A DNA stretch of 64,000 nucleotides from Adiantum capillus-veneris (taxonomy: Eukaryota > Streptophyta > Polypodiopsida > Polypodiales > Pteridaceae), in the NCBI GenBank assembly GCA_014529385.2, contig CM043966.1, positions 100,287,087 through 100,351,086 of the forward strand, in the 5' to 3' direction. The notes under the pieces were generated by a model, which was not told the origin of the DNA, searched no databases, and saw nothing but the letters and a program-made list of their open reading frames with translations. The position numbers and the translations under genes were made by a program. The stretch's first letter is position 1; each line of letters begins with the position of its first letter. Positions 1 through 11,293 of the stretch are shown in pieces.

Positions 1-60
1 GTTATTGTTAGAAGTTTACGTATAGCAGAAAACACTCTCATTGCTTGGGCATTGATGGAC

Positions 61-731
61 TTACAGTGTAACGCTCTGCTTTTCCACAGTCTTTTCCTGC
101 ATGAGCATGTCTTCTTTGTTGCAAGTGATCACAACCTCTTTTTCCTCCCTTGCGCTCTTCTCTTCATTAAACGTCATATGATGCTCACTCTCTTCCACTA
201 ATGTATTCCTAGCAAGGACCGTATTGCCGTCCCTTGTAACGGGATCTTGCACTTTAGGATTGGTACTTACTCTAGCTTTCATGGGACAATCCTTGACAAA
301 GTGCCCAAATTTGTTACACTCGAAGCAAACCCCAAAGCAGGTCCCTAAGTTGAGAGAGATCGTTATGAATCCAACTTTTGCATTGATCACCATGCTCTTG
401 GGTGGAGATCTAGACATATTCCAGCCTATACACACCCGATTGGAGGTCCTGCCTTGACCCCTCTTGTTTGGAACGAACAAGGGGGTTCCCAGTTGACTGG
501 CGAACATCTTGATGTTATCCTAGAGCCAAGTAGGCAAGCCAACAATTTGACCCAAACAGGATGGAACTCCTGGAGAGACTTCGCTGAGTCAAATATTGGC
601 TCCCATGCTACCACACAGACTGTTGCCCTGTTAAAAATAAGGGGACCCTTTTCAAGAATCCTCGAGACATTAGTGTCCTCCTTGGCCCGCCCCTCGGTGC
701 TTGCCACCTGTGTGATCGAGGGCGCCCACAT
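61..731 (-). pseudogene. LINE ORF1 relic (DUF4283-like plus zinc knuckle)
   Basis: Two minus-strand frames (731-426 and 507-61) overlap and read as one broken protein. The upstream part has the pattern of plant DUF4283 nucleic-acid-binding ORF1 proteins (a W-x-P-x-F stretch followed by PVWVKLLACL). The downstream part continues with LGTPLFV and ends in one CCHC zinc knuckle, CFECNKFGHFVKDC (C-x2-C-x4-H-x4-C). A frameshift near 470-500 separates them. Such proteins are ORF1 chaperones of plant L1-type LINEs. No endonuclease or reverse transcriptase follows inside the window, so this is a fragment. The sequence differs from the two large LINEs further right, so it belongs to another family. Confidence 0.7.
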
Positions 732-836
732 TCATCCTCTTTGTCAATCTTGGCAACCTGCTGGTCGCCCTGCAGCCTGCTAAGTGCTGCTCACATCCGC
801 CCTTCTCGTCCTCCTTCGCCAGCCCTTGCCCCGTCA

Positions 837-973
837 TTTACCATATGAAGTTGAGAGAATATACTCCACTAATGTATGATTTTATGAATTTCTCTCAGCT
901 GGGATTCCCTACTTTACCATCTGAAGTCGAGAGAATATACTCCACTAATGTATGAGTTTATGAATTTCTCTCA
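837..973. repeat. Two direct copies of a 61-bp unit, period 76
   Basis: Copies at 837-897 and 913-973 differ at about three positions and are separated by 15 bp. Each ends in an identical TGAATTTCTCTCA. The pair lies about 140 bp upstream of the IDH start codon, so it could be part of that gene's upstream region or 5' leader. No protein is encoded. Confidence 0.8.
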
Positions 974-1111
974 CAAGCTTAATCCAATGGTCCACATTTG
1001 CTCCCAAAAATTTGGGGAGTCTACGAAAACTGCTCGTTGACTTGAAAGGTACAAGTTACATAGGGTGGCGCCGAGCAGCCAAGATTCTCTGTACTCATCT
1101 GTGCAGGTTTC

Positions 1112-1651
1112 ATGGCGCATAGGCAACTATCTTGGCTTCTCCATAGAGGCCGCGGTCTAGCCTCTACCATTCGCACGAGTTATGGATTCGACTATGCCCT
1201 GCCTTTGCGCAGATCTATCACATATATGCCCCGTCCCGGTGATGGCACCCAGCGCACAGTAACCCTCATTCCCGGTGATGGCATCGGCCCCCTCGTCACT
1301 TCCGCCGTTGTAGAGGTCATGAAAGCAATGCATGCCCCCCTCTCCTTTGAACGCTTCGAGGTGAGTGGAAAGATGGACAAAGTGCCTGATGAAGTTATGG
1401 CCTCCATAAGAAGGAATAAGGTTTGCCTTAAAGGAGGGTTAGCAACACCTGTTGGTGGAGGTGTGAGCTCCCTCAATGTGCAGCTTCGCAAGGAACTAGA
1501 CCTCTATGCATCTTTAGTGCATTGCTTCAACTTGCCCGGACTCAGGTCACGCCATGAAAATGTAGACATTGTGGTTATCAGAGAGAATACTGAGGGAGAA
1601 TATGCTGGGCTCGAGCATGAAGTCATCCCTGGCGTTGTTGAGAGCCTGAAG
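1112..1651 (+). CDS. IDH: Mitochondrial NAD-dependent isocitrate dehydrogenase regulatory subunit, first coding exon
   Basis: 180 codons, ending exactly at AAG followed by GTAACC, a plausible phase-0 splice donor at 1652. The protein has a basic, Ser/Arg-rich N-terminus typical of a mitochondrial presequence (about residues 1-35). It continues with the isocitrate/isopropylmalate dehydrogenase fold: TLIPGDGIGP near residue 50, KGGLATPVGGGVSSLN, LRKELDLYASLV, RHENVDIVVIRENTEGEY and PGVVESLK. These stretches match plant regulatory subunits (Arabidopsis IDH1 type) closely. The enzyme converts isocitrate to 2-oxoglutarate in the TCA cycle as a heteromer. A CAG just before GTTTCATGG may be an acceptor of a leader intron. 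The C-terminal half (ITKF.. onward) was not found in the window. There are no internal stops. Confidence 0.93.
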
Positions 1652-2499
1652 GTAACCTTTTATAATGTTGATTGGCCTTGATTTATGGTTGCTCGAGAGT
1701 CATGTTTTTTGTGGGCGATTGCAACTTGTGCTTGAAAATTTTCAAATTGTAGAATTTTGTACATTGAAAACTAGCCTGACAATTATCCAAACCCTGTGTT
1801 AGAGCTTCATTAAAATGACCTGTAGTCTCTAGTGAAAAAAAACGCCTATACAACGGGAGAAATACCTCAGCAAGATGGCGAGCTACTGGGCGGCACTGCC
1901 TTGGGTTTCAGCATGTTGGGAAATGCCAGGAAAAGCCAAAAAATTGCCCTCAATCCCTAGCACTATATCTTTGTGTGCCTGGCCCGGGTGTGGATTACCG
2001 GATTATACTCAATGTTATTATAACTTTAGGGGTACTACAATTGTCCAGTAGATAACCAAATTCTGCTGTGGAAAGCTTGGGAAAGCCAAGCTTTCGCAGG
2101 TGGTTACACAAGTAGCACTACATATTCTGCTACATAAAGCAATTCTAGGCTGCTTCTTACTACTCCATGAATTTGTTATAGGTGCAGCAGAAAAGGTAAT
2201 TGTGAGGCCAAGGGCTAGGTGGGGACTGGCACGGAGGCTGCTAGGATGGCTGGCTAGAGTTTGGGTTTCCACACTCCTCGTCCTTACAGTGGTATCATAG
2301 CATAGAGTTAGTGGTTCTATTTTGGGAAGCTCATGCATGCATGCAAGCCGTGGTGAAGGAAAAAGCTTCAAGGTCGGTGTGTGCAGAGCCACTAGCGCAC
2401 CATTGGGCAAAAATTCTACCATCGCCGAATCAACTTCTCTCTCTCCCTATAGGTTCGCGCTGAGCAGAGGGCTCTTTCTCGTTTCTGCAACGACAGGAG
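1652..2499 (+). other. Intron 1 start of the IDH gene; no gene seen
   Basis: After the donor at 1652 the IDH frame runs nine more codons and stops. The next 850 bp show no recognisable protein, RNA or element boundary. Whether the intron continues through the transposon block to the right cannot be decided here. Confidence 0.5.
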
Positions 2500-4496
2500 G
2501 AGAGCAATGTCCGAAGCTTTTTTGTACTCTTTTTCTACTATAGACGATTTATTCGCCATTTTGCACATGTCATTGCACCTCTCCATGATCTCACAAAAAA
2601 AAAGATATCCTTTGTTTGGGGGACTAAATAGAAGGAAGATTTCGAAAAGCTTAAGTACCTCCTCACCCATGGGCCAATTCTCATTGTATGTGATCTCTGA
2701 AAACCTTTTGAAGTACAGTGTTATGCTTCAGGCGATTGCATTGGCTCAATTCATAATCAAGAAGGCCATGCCATAGCTTATGAAAGTAGATGACTTCATG
2801 ATGCCTTCCATCTATGAGAAGGAACTCATGGCAATTATACATGTGCTTAGTTTGGAAGCATTACCTTCTAGGAGCAGATTTTATAATCAAGACAAATCAT
2901 CAAAGTCTTCCATACTTTCTCTCTCAAGGTAAGTTGTCTGAGAAACAAATGCGATGGGCCAATTTTTTCTCTATGTTCACTTCCAAATTCTACACACTTT
3001 TGGAACTAAAATGTAATGGCAGATGCTCTTTCTCGATGGCCTCAAGTAAATGCTATAACGAGCATACATCATCATGAGTGAGAATCTCTACCCGCCGAGA
3101 TATACCCTGATGACTCCAACTTCGGTGAAATGTGGCATTAGCTACAAACTGGTACTAAAATATTTTTTTACTTTATTAAGGATGATATCTTTATTTTCAT
3201 CAGGCTTTTGTGTGGCACGTCCACTTAGAACAAAGTGATGGATGAAGCACATGCTTCTCCTTGCGCAAGACATAAGAGGTATGATGTCCATAACACAAGC
3301 CTTAGAAAGATACTTTTTTTGGCTAGCGCTACGAGATGACATAGGTAGATACGTTGGAGAATGTATACTATGCCAAAAGGCTAAGTATAATCGTAACACT
3401 CCTGGTTTACTTCAGTCCCTATCGATACCTGAGGTACCCTGGGAAAGTATTGCCATGGATTTTATAATGGATTTGCCATGAACTCGGAATGGAAATGATG
3501 CAATCTGGACTGTTATAGACAGATTCAGTAAGCAAGCTCATTTCATTCCAGTAAGAAAGACCATAAAAGCTGATCACATGGCCAAGATTTTTAAACATCA
3601 TGGTATGCCCAAAACAGTTATCGGTGATTGCGACCCGCAAATGACTGGTAATTTCTGGCGAGCACTTTTTACGAACCTAGAAACTAAGTTGAATTTTTCT
3701 TCAGCTTATCATCCTCCGACAGATGTTTAAAGCGAAATCGCTAATTCTACAATCATAGATATTTTGAAGTGCTATGTCTCAGATAACCAACAAGAATGGG
3801 AGAAGTATTTACCTCTCACAGAATTTGCCTATAATAACACTATACATTCCACTACAGGAAATGCTTTTACTGAGGTTATTTATGACAAACCACAACTTTC
3901 CCCAATCCTTCTCACCAAGGATAAAATATTTGCAGCTAATGAATTTGTTCAAGACCTAGATACCGCTTACACGCAAGTGAAATGGGCTATCCTTAGATCT
4001 CAAGAAAAGCATAAGAAAGCAACGGATACACATTGTTGTGCTATCAAGCTAGTTGAAGAACAATTCGTTCTTCTCAAGTTTGACAAAGCTGGACTTATGA
4101 AACATGCCAATCAAAAAGGGAAAGTTGTAAAACTTTCCAATAGATACTATTGCGCGTTTAAAAAGAAGTCACATTTAGATTGGATCTTTCACAGACGTGG
4201 AAAATTCATAAAGCTTTTCACATGAGCCTTCTACGACCTTTTGTTGACAAACATCTTGCAGACCAATTACCGAAGATCCCCTAGAGGTAGATGAAATACT
4301 TCTTCCAGAACGGATTATTCACCATTGGGAGCTCCAAAACTAAAGTCTTGAAGGACTCATCGTAAGTACTTAGTAAAGTTCAGAAATTACTCCTCTCTAG
4401 ATGCTTAGTGGATGACAGAATTCGAATTGAAAGATTTTTCAAACATCGTGCATAAGTATCATGAAAATCAAGGACGATTGTTTAAAAGCAAGGGAT
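2500..4496 (+). mobile_element. Decayed Ty3/gypsy relic, pol 3' half (A-type)
   Basis: Stop-ridden frames follow the order of a chromovirus pol. The end of reverse transcriptase (YRRFIRHFAHVIAPLHD-like) is near 2530. RNase H (KHYLLGADFIIKTNHQSL, LSEKQMRWAN) lies at 2760-3060. The integrase zinc-binding segment ending CILCQKAK is near 3370, with a core of WESIAMDF, DRFSKQAHFIPV and YHPPTD at 3430-3730. A C-terminal region reads SNRYYCAF.. and then WMTEFELKDFSN near 4410-4450, like a decayed chromodomain. The nearest relative in the window is element A at 22563-27602. The 5' half (gag, protease, most of RT) is missing and many stops and frameshifts are present. Confidence 0.82.
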
Positions 4497-5070
4497 GTAA
4501 TATTTTTAGCTAAAGCTATAGATGATTGAAATGAATTTTGTGCCCACAGAACAAATTTATGAATTTTCTGGTATCAATTAATAATTAAATAGACGGGTAA
4601 ATTTTACAGTGCAATGTGCCATCTGGAAATTTATTGGTGTTTGGAGAGTACGATAAGTAGAGTAGTAGCCAGACACAGTGCGGAACACATCAGAATAAGC
4701 ACATGAATAAGATGGTGTCCCCAGTTCGCTCCTAAAAGTCACTATTTAATATTTTTACTATGGCTTTCCAAGAAAGTCACTTTCCGGACAGTGTAAATAC
4801 ATCCCGACGGTAGCAGACGGACTGAGTCGGGAGAGGCATGGAAACAACAAAGTTAATAATGCTCCAAATTGGTCAGAAACTGTTGTTTTAACGCTTGTTT
4901 CTAAGTTTATGGTTTAAAACCTTGAAAAATGAGTAGTCGGGCCAATTTGAATGTGGTCATATTTAATAACATTAAAAAAAGAACACATAGCGTGGAGTTT
5001 GGGAAAACAAGCAACATTGACAAATTTGCGGCTCTCTCTCTCCACGTGTAGTGCCAGATGATAGGAAAAA
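4497..5070 (+). repeat. Probable A-type 3' LTR remnant, AT-rich
   Basis: GCAAGGGA followed by TGTAATATTT at 4497 looks like a polypurine tract plus LTR start just after the relic's last coding frame. Short patches around 4690-4720 (AGCACATGAATAAGATGG) resemble the LTR of element A near 22820. The 3' end is not definable. No gene is seen. Confidence 0.4.
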
Positions 5071-5211
5071 TGCACGCTTTCGTTTCTGTGACACAGGTCA
5101 CTAGTGGGATTTCTACAAGGGGGATGGAGTTTTCACTATGTATTTAAAATGCACGCTTCTGTGACATAGGTCAACAGTGGGATTTCTACCAGCGGGATGG
5201 AGTTTTCACTA
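5071..5211. repeat. Two direct copies of a ~65-bp unit
   Basis: Copies at 5071-5138 and 5150-5211 share GCACGCTT, TTCTGTGACA and GGGATGGAGTTTTCACTA with a few mismatches and one 5-bp indel. They sit directly upstream of the LINE fragment at 5214. Confidence 0.75.
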
Positions 5212-5213
5212 CA

Positions 5214-5474
5214 ATGTGTAGCATCACGCTTTGGACCATGTGGAATGCTCAATGTGCTCACATTCTAGGCGCACGGTCCTCCCCTACATCCATCATTTTG
5301 ACAGCCATTTGGAATGAGCTTCTGGATACTCTTCACAATCAATGGGATACTTCAGGCTCCTCCAGGGCAGCGGAGCAGCGTAGATGCACCTTCCTTCAGA
5401 CATGGGCAAGATCGCAGTTCTTTTCAGTCGTGATCATGCCCAACATTACATGGCATTATGCGCCTCCCTAATGG
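5214..5474 (+). pseudogene. LINE ORF2 C-terminal relic
   Basis: An 85-residue frame lines up along its whole length with the last ~85 residues of ORF2 of the two large LINEs here (14146-14445 minus; 60240-62007 plus). Shared positions include the LTLWFIWRARC-like start (here SITLWTMWNAQC), W-x-EL-x-x-TL, the R-x-x-F-L-x-x-W block and the terminal WHY-x-PP. This is the region after reverse transcriptase. The copy is diverged and truncated at its 5' end, as expected for an old LINE insertion or a relative of that family. Confidence 0.7.
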
Positions 5475-5564
5475 TTCATTTTACGCTCTTGTACCACCTT
5501 GGCGTTTACATAGCCTACACATTGTTATCTCGCTCTTGTACCTCCTTTGGGTGATAGGCCATTG

Positions 5565-6116
5565 TGTAACAAACTTCGGACACACCAAGTTAAGATTCTA
5601 CCGCGACACAATAGAGATTCACTTCAAAACAGTTCACAAAGACGACACGGCCCAGCGTGGTTCCGTGCCCAGAGGTATTGGCCCCAAAGACTGGCGTCCC
5701 TTTCGGTATTTCTTTTTATATTAATTTGAGTTCAAAGTACAAGAGAGTCGGCAGGCGCTCACTCTCAGACTCTGCGTCCAGATGCCCTGAGTAATGAGGC
5801 CTAGCCCACTTATTTATTGGTACAAGGGATGCCCAAAAGCAGAGCCCCAAAAATCTTTAACTCAAAAGCTTACTAACTCAAAAGCAATTATCCCAAAAAG
5901 CTTGGCTTCAAAAATCAGCCAGCGTAAAGCAGCAGCGCAACTTACGGAATTCTGTACATTCTGCCACGTCAGCAATCATTGGAAATTGTAGTGTTCATAC
6001 AACTGCCACGTGTCAGCTTGTCAACGCGATTTCCGGTGCGTTTTCTGGGGCTGTCACGTCAGTTTGTCGGCGCATTTCAAGGGTCCTACAGGCTGCCACG
6101 TCATCAGTTTGTGACA
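5565..6116 (-). repeat. B1 3' LTR
   Basis: Runs TGTAACA..TGTGACA on the plus strand, that is TGTCACA..TGTTACA in element orientation, the same ends as B2. It contains the shared R-region motif (CTTTCGGTATTTCTTT in plus orientation, near 5700). Unlike B2 it lacks the cluster of AAACCCTAA boxes in U3. Confidence 0.85.
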
Positions 6117-6134
6117 TACTCCCCTCTTGAAAGA
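6117..6134 (-). promoter_or_regulatory. B1 polypurine tract
   Basis: The plus strand TACTCCCCTCTTGAAAG reads CTTTCAAGAGGGGAGTA in element orientation directly next to the LTR. It matches the B2 tract at 33750-33765 and primes plus-strand DNA synthesis. Confidence 0.75.
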
Positions 6135-6639
6135 ATTGTAATCGCCCTCGATTACGTTTGCAAAACAGACAGAGGCCATAAATTGTCTTAGTAGACACTG
6201 ACTGTTAGTACCGACGCACTAGACACAACACATCTAGCACATGTACCAATCGACAGTCACATCACCGGACATCAAAGCACATCACTTGACAAATCACATT
6301 CAAATTCATTCCAAATCTCAGACCATGATTAATCGGCAACGTATTTAGTAATCGTATCTAGATCCATTTGGGACCTTACAGATGTCCTATTAACTAATCC
6401 TTATTGCAATCATGTCTATGGAGATTTATGAGACCGAAATGCTACAATCATTTCGTCTTTCAGTTCCTGCACTCAAACAAGTCAAGTACAAATCAATCAT
6501 TTTCATTTTCGGGAATTCCAGTTCATAAAGTCATACAACAGAATACTGTCAGCCGAGCAGTATCCCTGAAACCCAAAGGGACATCAATGACTCTATCAAA
6601 ATCGGGGTAATCCGTTGACAAAGGAGCGGGTGGAATGAT
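6135..6639 (-). other. B1 3' untranslated region
   Basis: Patches match B2's 3' UTR (33285-33760), for example around 6500-6610. No gene. Integrase coding sequence joins this UTR abruptly near 6620-6640, marking a deletion of the integrase end and the chromodomain. Confidence 0.6.
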
Positions 6640-8712
6640 GACGAGAACTGCAACCGTGTGCCAATGTTCTCCCAAATAGCCTTCCAAAACAAACCCATGA
6701 ATCAGGGGTCTCTGTCAGAGACTATTGTCTTAGGCATGCCATGTAATCTGAAAATCTGTGAAATGAGTAGTTTCGCTAAATGATCCGGCTTCACTGTTTT
6801 CTTCACTGGACGAAGTGAGCTTGCTTGCTAAATCTGTCGATGATAGTCCAAATGTCATCATGCCCACTCTGTGTCTTCGGGAGATCAAAAAAGAAATCCG
6901 TAGCAATACTTTCCCAGGGGCGGGTGGGAATGGGTAAAGGCTGTAACAATCCTTGTGCTTTATGCCTGTCAAATTTGACCTTCTAGCATACCAAGCAACT
7001 GTGCACAAAGTCGTCCACATCCTTCTTGAGTCTCGGCCAAAAGAAGTAATGCTCCACACCTTTCAAGGTGGTGTCAATGCCGCAGTGACCTGTAAAAGGT
7101 GGACAATGGCATTTAGTTAGAACCTTTTTCTTCAACGGCTGTGTAACGCACAATATCGTTTTCTTCATCAAGTAGCCATCCCGTATAAAATATCCCGCAC
7201 CTACCTCCTCATTCTGTATTTGAGTGAATATATCCGAAAAATCGGGATCTGTGGCGTACTGATTGACCATGTCTTATATGATGAATCGCGGAAATAGCAA
7301 AGACTAATGGCTTTTTGGGACAAAGAATCTGCCACCAAGTTCTTTTGTCCCTGAACATGGACAATCTGGAAGTGAAACTTTGACAAGATGTTAGCCCACC
7401 GCATCTGCTTTTTCGAAAGCTGCTTTTGTAACAAGAAGTAGCGTAAACTCTGATGATCAGTGAAGACCGTAAAATCGGCTCCGAGTAGGTAATGTCACCA
7501 CTGAGTAAGAGCATGGATAACCGCCAAAAGCTCTTTCTTGTAAATCTGTGCTGTCAATTCCGGCCTTGAAAACAATCGGCTCTCATCACCGTCTTTCTTT
7601 AAAACCAACAACATCAGAGAACAGTAGGGTGAAGTACTTGGCTGGATAAGAGCCTTTTCCAAAAGGTCTTTCACTTGGTTCATAATCTCTTCATTCTGAT
7701 GGCCGGTTCAGTGGTGTGCTTCCAGGTATCCGATCAATAGTGTTATCCTCAAGACGAGATGGTGGCAAGTCGCCTGGCATGCCCTCATAAAAGCAATCGG
7801 CATGACTGTGGAGAAAATCTTGGCGTTCTTTATCAAGTTCAGACATATACGTTCTGTGTTTATCACTTAACTCTTTCAAGTAGATTGAGTAAACAATTAG
7901 ACTGGATTTCATTAATTTGGAAACGGCTGAGGCCGATACAATAGGGATAGATTCGCCCTTCAGTTTTACATCAAGTCTTGCTTTCATCTTGACCCAAGCT
8001 CGGCAAAGTTCTGTACTTTCATCAATCATGCTTGGGTCAGTACCCATGCAATCTGGAACTAGTCTTGCTTTCATCTTGCCTTTTTTGCCACGTTCCTTAG
8101 CTGCTCTCGAACTCTCTGGCCTGTCTTCATGTTGTTCTTGCTGTGCCTTATTGGGCACTTTGCGGAGACGTGCCCATTTTCCCCGCATCCCCGCATCCAA
8201 AACACTTCCCTTCGTTGATGTAATTGGCCCTCTCTCGAAGAGTGAGTCGGGGTCGTGTATCCTTGTCTTTCTTTTCTTGGGAACTCTTTCTCTTTCTACT
8301 TTCATTGTTAGAAGTCTGTGGGTTCTCTGAGTCAAGATCTCATCAGGTGGGTAAGTCAAATTTCCCGAATGTATTGCAAAACCCCGTTTCGCATGAGCCA
8401 TCATTTCTTGAATAGAATTTGACTTTTATTCCAAGCAGTAGTCTCGGATCTCTGTAGGAAGTCCGCAACAAAACCACTCAATCTGTTCCATAAACGAGAC
8501 CTTAAATGAAGAGGTTGGTAGAAAAGAGTTCCAAAATCTCTCGCAATAAGCGTCCAAAGAATTTCCCTTGGTTATCCGAAGATGATTCTAAGCGGTTCGT
8601 ATATCTCGTTTGTATTCCCGAGTCAGCCAAGAAGAACGAAAGAGCCTTTTGAATTTCAACCATTTAACTGGAGCTTCCTTTCTCAGAAGAAGAGTGGACC
8701 ACCATGTTCGAG
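6640..8712 (-). pseudogene. B1 gag end and pol remnant, reverse transcriptase core deleted
   Basis: From 8712 downward: gag C-terminal half (WLKFKRLFRSSWLTREY, ERFWNSFLP, GFAIHSGNLTYP); a zinc knuckle broken by an 8-bp repeat near 8190; the linker before RT (LDKERQDFLHSHADCF, DRIPGSTP); and RT only to LLVLKKDGDE. The text then jumps to RNase H (SRLFSRPELTAQIYKKEL, 7560-7520). RNase H, LSKKQMRWANILS and an integrase zinc finger (CHCPPFTGHCGID.. CLVC) follow down to ~6980, then part of the integrase core. The jump removes all catalytic RT motifs. Confidence 0.85.
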
Positions 8713-9945
8713 TGTCACGTGACACATCCAACCCTATGTGTCCGTGGACAAGCTACAGCACGACAAGGGTTCCATCAGTCCATTCGGTCTAGATTTGAAG
8801 TGTTCTGACACTGTTTTTGAGTCTATTCGCAGATCGTGCACGCCCAGACACTTAGTGTAGATGCATATCCTCTGGTTGCACACAACATGATTATAAGCAT
8901 TCCTATCAGAATCCATCAAAATCCTTCAGGGGAATTTTCCAGTGCATTTAGCCTATTTTCCCTATTTTTGACATTTTTCACTTATTGTTTTTAAGTGACT
9001 TTTGTTGGAAAGTAGGTAGGGCAAATTGAGTAAGTTTGTATATAAGCAAACCTATACTAGCACTAATTGGCAGAAGAGGCAGCAGGAGCACTCGCTCAAC
9101 AGGCAACTTCTCAGCAGAACCCCAAGCCCTAGCATTTTTGCTCCACAGCAACCACCTAGCGTTTTTGGACCAGATCAGCCAATGTTTTTGCTCTTGCAGA
9201 TCCCTGGCGACAGAAGACTCAACAAGAGACCTAGCGTTTTGCAGTTGCAGGCCATCCGGCGACAGCAGAGCCATTTTCAGCCCTAGCGTTTTTTATTTGC
9301 AGATCAGCCCCAGCGTTTTGCAGATTCACCGCGACGGAACATCAAGAAACCTCAGCGTTTTCAGTTTTCAGCCTTTAGACACCGCAGATCAAGTCCCGAA
9401 CCTCGCAGATCTCACCTTCTCGTAGCAGTTCCTCGCCGCACGGTCAGTTTCCGCAAGGTTTACAGTTTCAGCCCGGAAAACGCAGATTTCAGCATCTGCG
9501 TTTTCAGCGCGTCGTCGTCGCATCGTCGTCATCGACATCGTCACCGACATAGAGTCAGAATTCAGCAGATAAAGATTTGCAGATTTCAGCCATTAGCGTT
9601 CTCAGATTTCAGCCCATCTCGGTGTCGTCCTCATCGTCGTCGACATCGTCGGCAAGTCCAAGCATTGTAGAGATTGTGCAATCATAAGTAGACCGCTCTC
9701 GCCATAGAGAGTGGGGCCTTTGGAGGAGGGTTTTACAACGTCTCTGGTGTCGTATTCTATTCTCTCTCTATCTCTCAGTCTCATGCACTTTCACGCACAA
9801 TGTCCATTCACTTTGTTTGTGTCCATTGCACTCTCTCATTAAGAACGGAAGGCTCTCCCTTCCATAAGAACAAAAGGAACCTTGAGCACAGTTCAGAGCA
9901 CTCATCTTGAGCAAAGTTCAAACATTCATTCCGCTGCACCTTACA
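8713..9945 (+). repeat. G 5' LTR
   Basis: Starts TGTCACGTGACA (a short palindrome) and ends CACCTTACA. A good TATA box, TGTATATAAGC, lies near 9037-9050. Downstream of it is a ~470-bp stretch with many copies of a YAGCGTTTT word. The 3' part matches the LTR at 12649-13641 closely and the solo LTR at 11294 more loosely. Confidence 0.88.
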
Positions 9946-9946
9946 T

Positions 9947-9958
9947 TGGTATCAGAAC
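9947..9958 (+). promoter_or_regulatory. G primer-binding site
   Basis: TGGTATCAGAAC one base after the LTR end is close to the plant initiator-Met tRNA primer site TGGTATCAGAGC used by A, B2 and D, with one change. Confidence 0.75.
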
Positions 9959-10434
9959 TTTAGCAGTGTTTTGTATCACTCAAGGAAAGAACCACAAGAA
10001 CCACACATAACTTTTTTGCTTGTTGAGGTCGCACGAACCCAAGTTCGCTTGGACGTGTCGATTCCTAATCGTGTTTTTGAAGAGTGACAGGAATCCCAAG
10101 AAAGAAGGTCTTGTTCAGCCTCCCCGTGTGCCTCTTTTCACTCATCGAGAGCGGACCGTGTACTTAGCGGCCGGCCAATTGACGTGAGGTGGGAAAAAGC
10201 AACCTTGGTGTGAGTGCAAGGCCGCCAAGGGGTGCGCCCGCGGAAAAGAGCAGAACTCGGGTGAAGAGAAGATCCTTCTCTAACACAGATTGCAAGCGAA
10301 AGAAGAACCTCAAGAACCTCAATACCCTCAATACCCTCAAGAACTCAAGACCCTCAAGACCCGCAAGAACCCAAGTTCCTCGTGAACTTAAGAACCCAAG
10401 ACCACAAGAACCCACAAGAACCCATGACTTCAGA

Positions 10435-10725
10435 ATGGTCATCACTCGAAGCGGAATGGATACTTCGCTTGGAGGTGATGAGCATGAGAGAGACGAAGAA
10501 GAATTTTCCCCACCAGGAGGTTTTTCCCGCCCTTCCTCATCTACGTCAAGGATTGCTCTAATTCCTATGGAGGCTTTGTACCAGATGTTTATGGAAAGGA
10601 AGTTAGAACGCGAAGCAAGACAGGCAGAAAGAAAAGCAGAAATGGATCGCAGACACGCAGAAAGCAAAGCAAAAAGAGAAGCAAAAAGAAACGTAGCCAT
10701 AGCAAGACAAGAACAGAGCGACTGA
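10435..10725 (+). CDS. G small gag-like protein
   Basis: 96 codons from an ATG giving MVITRSGMD.., a start style common in plant retroelement gag. It has an acidic patch (DEHERDEEEFSPPGG) and then a long charged helix rich in Glu, Arg, Lys and Ala (MERKLEREARQAERKAEM..), likely a coiled coil. The frame is open further upstream to 10189, but that part is Lys/Asn/Pro-rich low-complexity leader. No zinc knuckle, protease or RT is present. Its role as gag is inferred from position and composition. Confidence 0.5.
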   Translation: MVITRSGMDTSLGGDEHERDEEEFSPPGGFSRPSSSTSRIALIPMEALYQMFMERKLEREARQAERKAEMDRRHAESKAKREAKRNVAIARQEQSD

Positions 10726-10761
10726 CACATGAAAGAGTTCTTGTGACTCTTTTCTATTGTG

Positions 10762-11288
10762 CAGGCATCGTTTGAACAAAATCAGGAAAAGGAGACTCTA
10801 TTAGTCTCTACTTCTCCAAAGCATGACACATAGGATTTGCATCATGATAAGCATGATGATTTGAATGACAATGACAAGCATGATGATTTGCATGATCAAG
10901 ATGTGATTTCTCACAAGCATGATGATTTGCATGATAATCAAGATGTGATTTCTCACAAGCATGATGATTTGCATGAAGATGACGTGATTGTTCACAAAGA
11001 TGCTATGTTAGTTGATGCTTTTTCTAGCGAAGCTAACCTCGTTGTAGATTCGATCAATCACGAAGAATCGATCTTGACTTTCGAGTCGAGGTCCACAGAA
11101 CCCCCACAGGAAGATTCGATAGATTCCGAAGAACCGATCTTGGCTCTCGAGCCTCGGTCCAAAGAACCCTTACAGGAAGTACTATGTGCTCGAATGATTA
11201 GTACGCACGCATTGTTCGAGTGTTTCATTCGTGATCGTTTTCTGTATTTTAGTCAGCGTCTTTATGTGATCCCTTTTCCTAGGCATGA
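10762..11288 (+). pseudogene. G His/Asp-rich repeat protein frame
   Basis: Frame with one stop (TAG near 10828) that reads SFEQNQEKETLLV, then repeated KHDDLHD and DVISH units, then an acidic region with ESRSTEPPQEDS and LEPRSKEPLQE repeats. It continues to PFPRHDI, where the solo LTR interrupts it. When the solo LTR is ignored, the frame continues for about 25 more codons after 12563. No known family is recognised. An acidic, tandem-repeat protein in a pol-less element may act as a capsid spacer, but that is speculation. Confidence 0.45.
10849..10995 (+). repeat. 39-42-bp in-frame minisatellite
   Basis: Units begin AAGCATGATGATTTG at 10849 (shortened), 10876, 10915 and 10957. Lengths are multiples of three (27, 39, 42, 39), so the reading frame is kept. 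Encoded units are KHDDLHD followed by QDVISH variants. Confidence 0.85.
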
Positions 11289-11293
11289 CATAT

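Noticed and set aside
1652-2499. Second IDH exon in GTGCAGCAGAAAAG bracketed by AG and GT near 2181
   Set aside because: It is only 14 bases long and does not encode the expected ITKF-like continuation.
10849-10995. Regular short repeats resembling an array
   Set aside because: The repeats are contiguous, coding and in frame, without unique spacers, so this is a minisatellite and not CRISPR. The same holds for 44317-44409 and 44714-44927.
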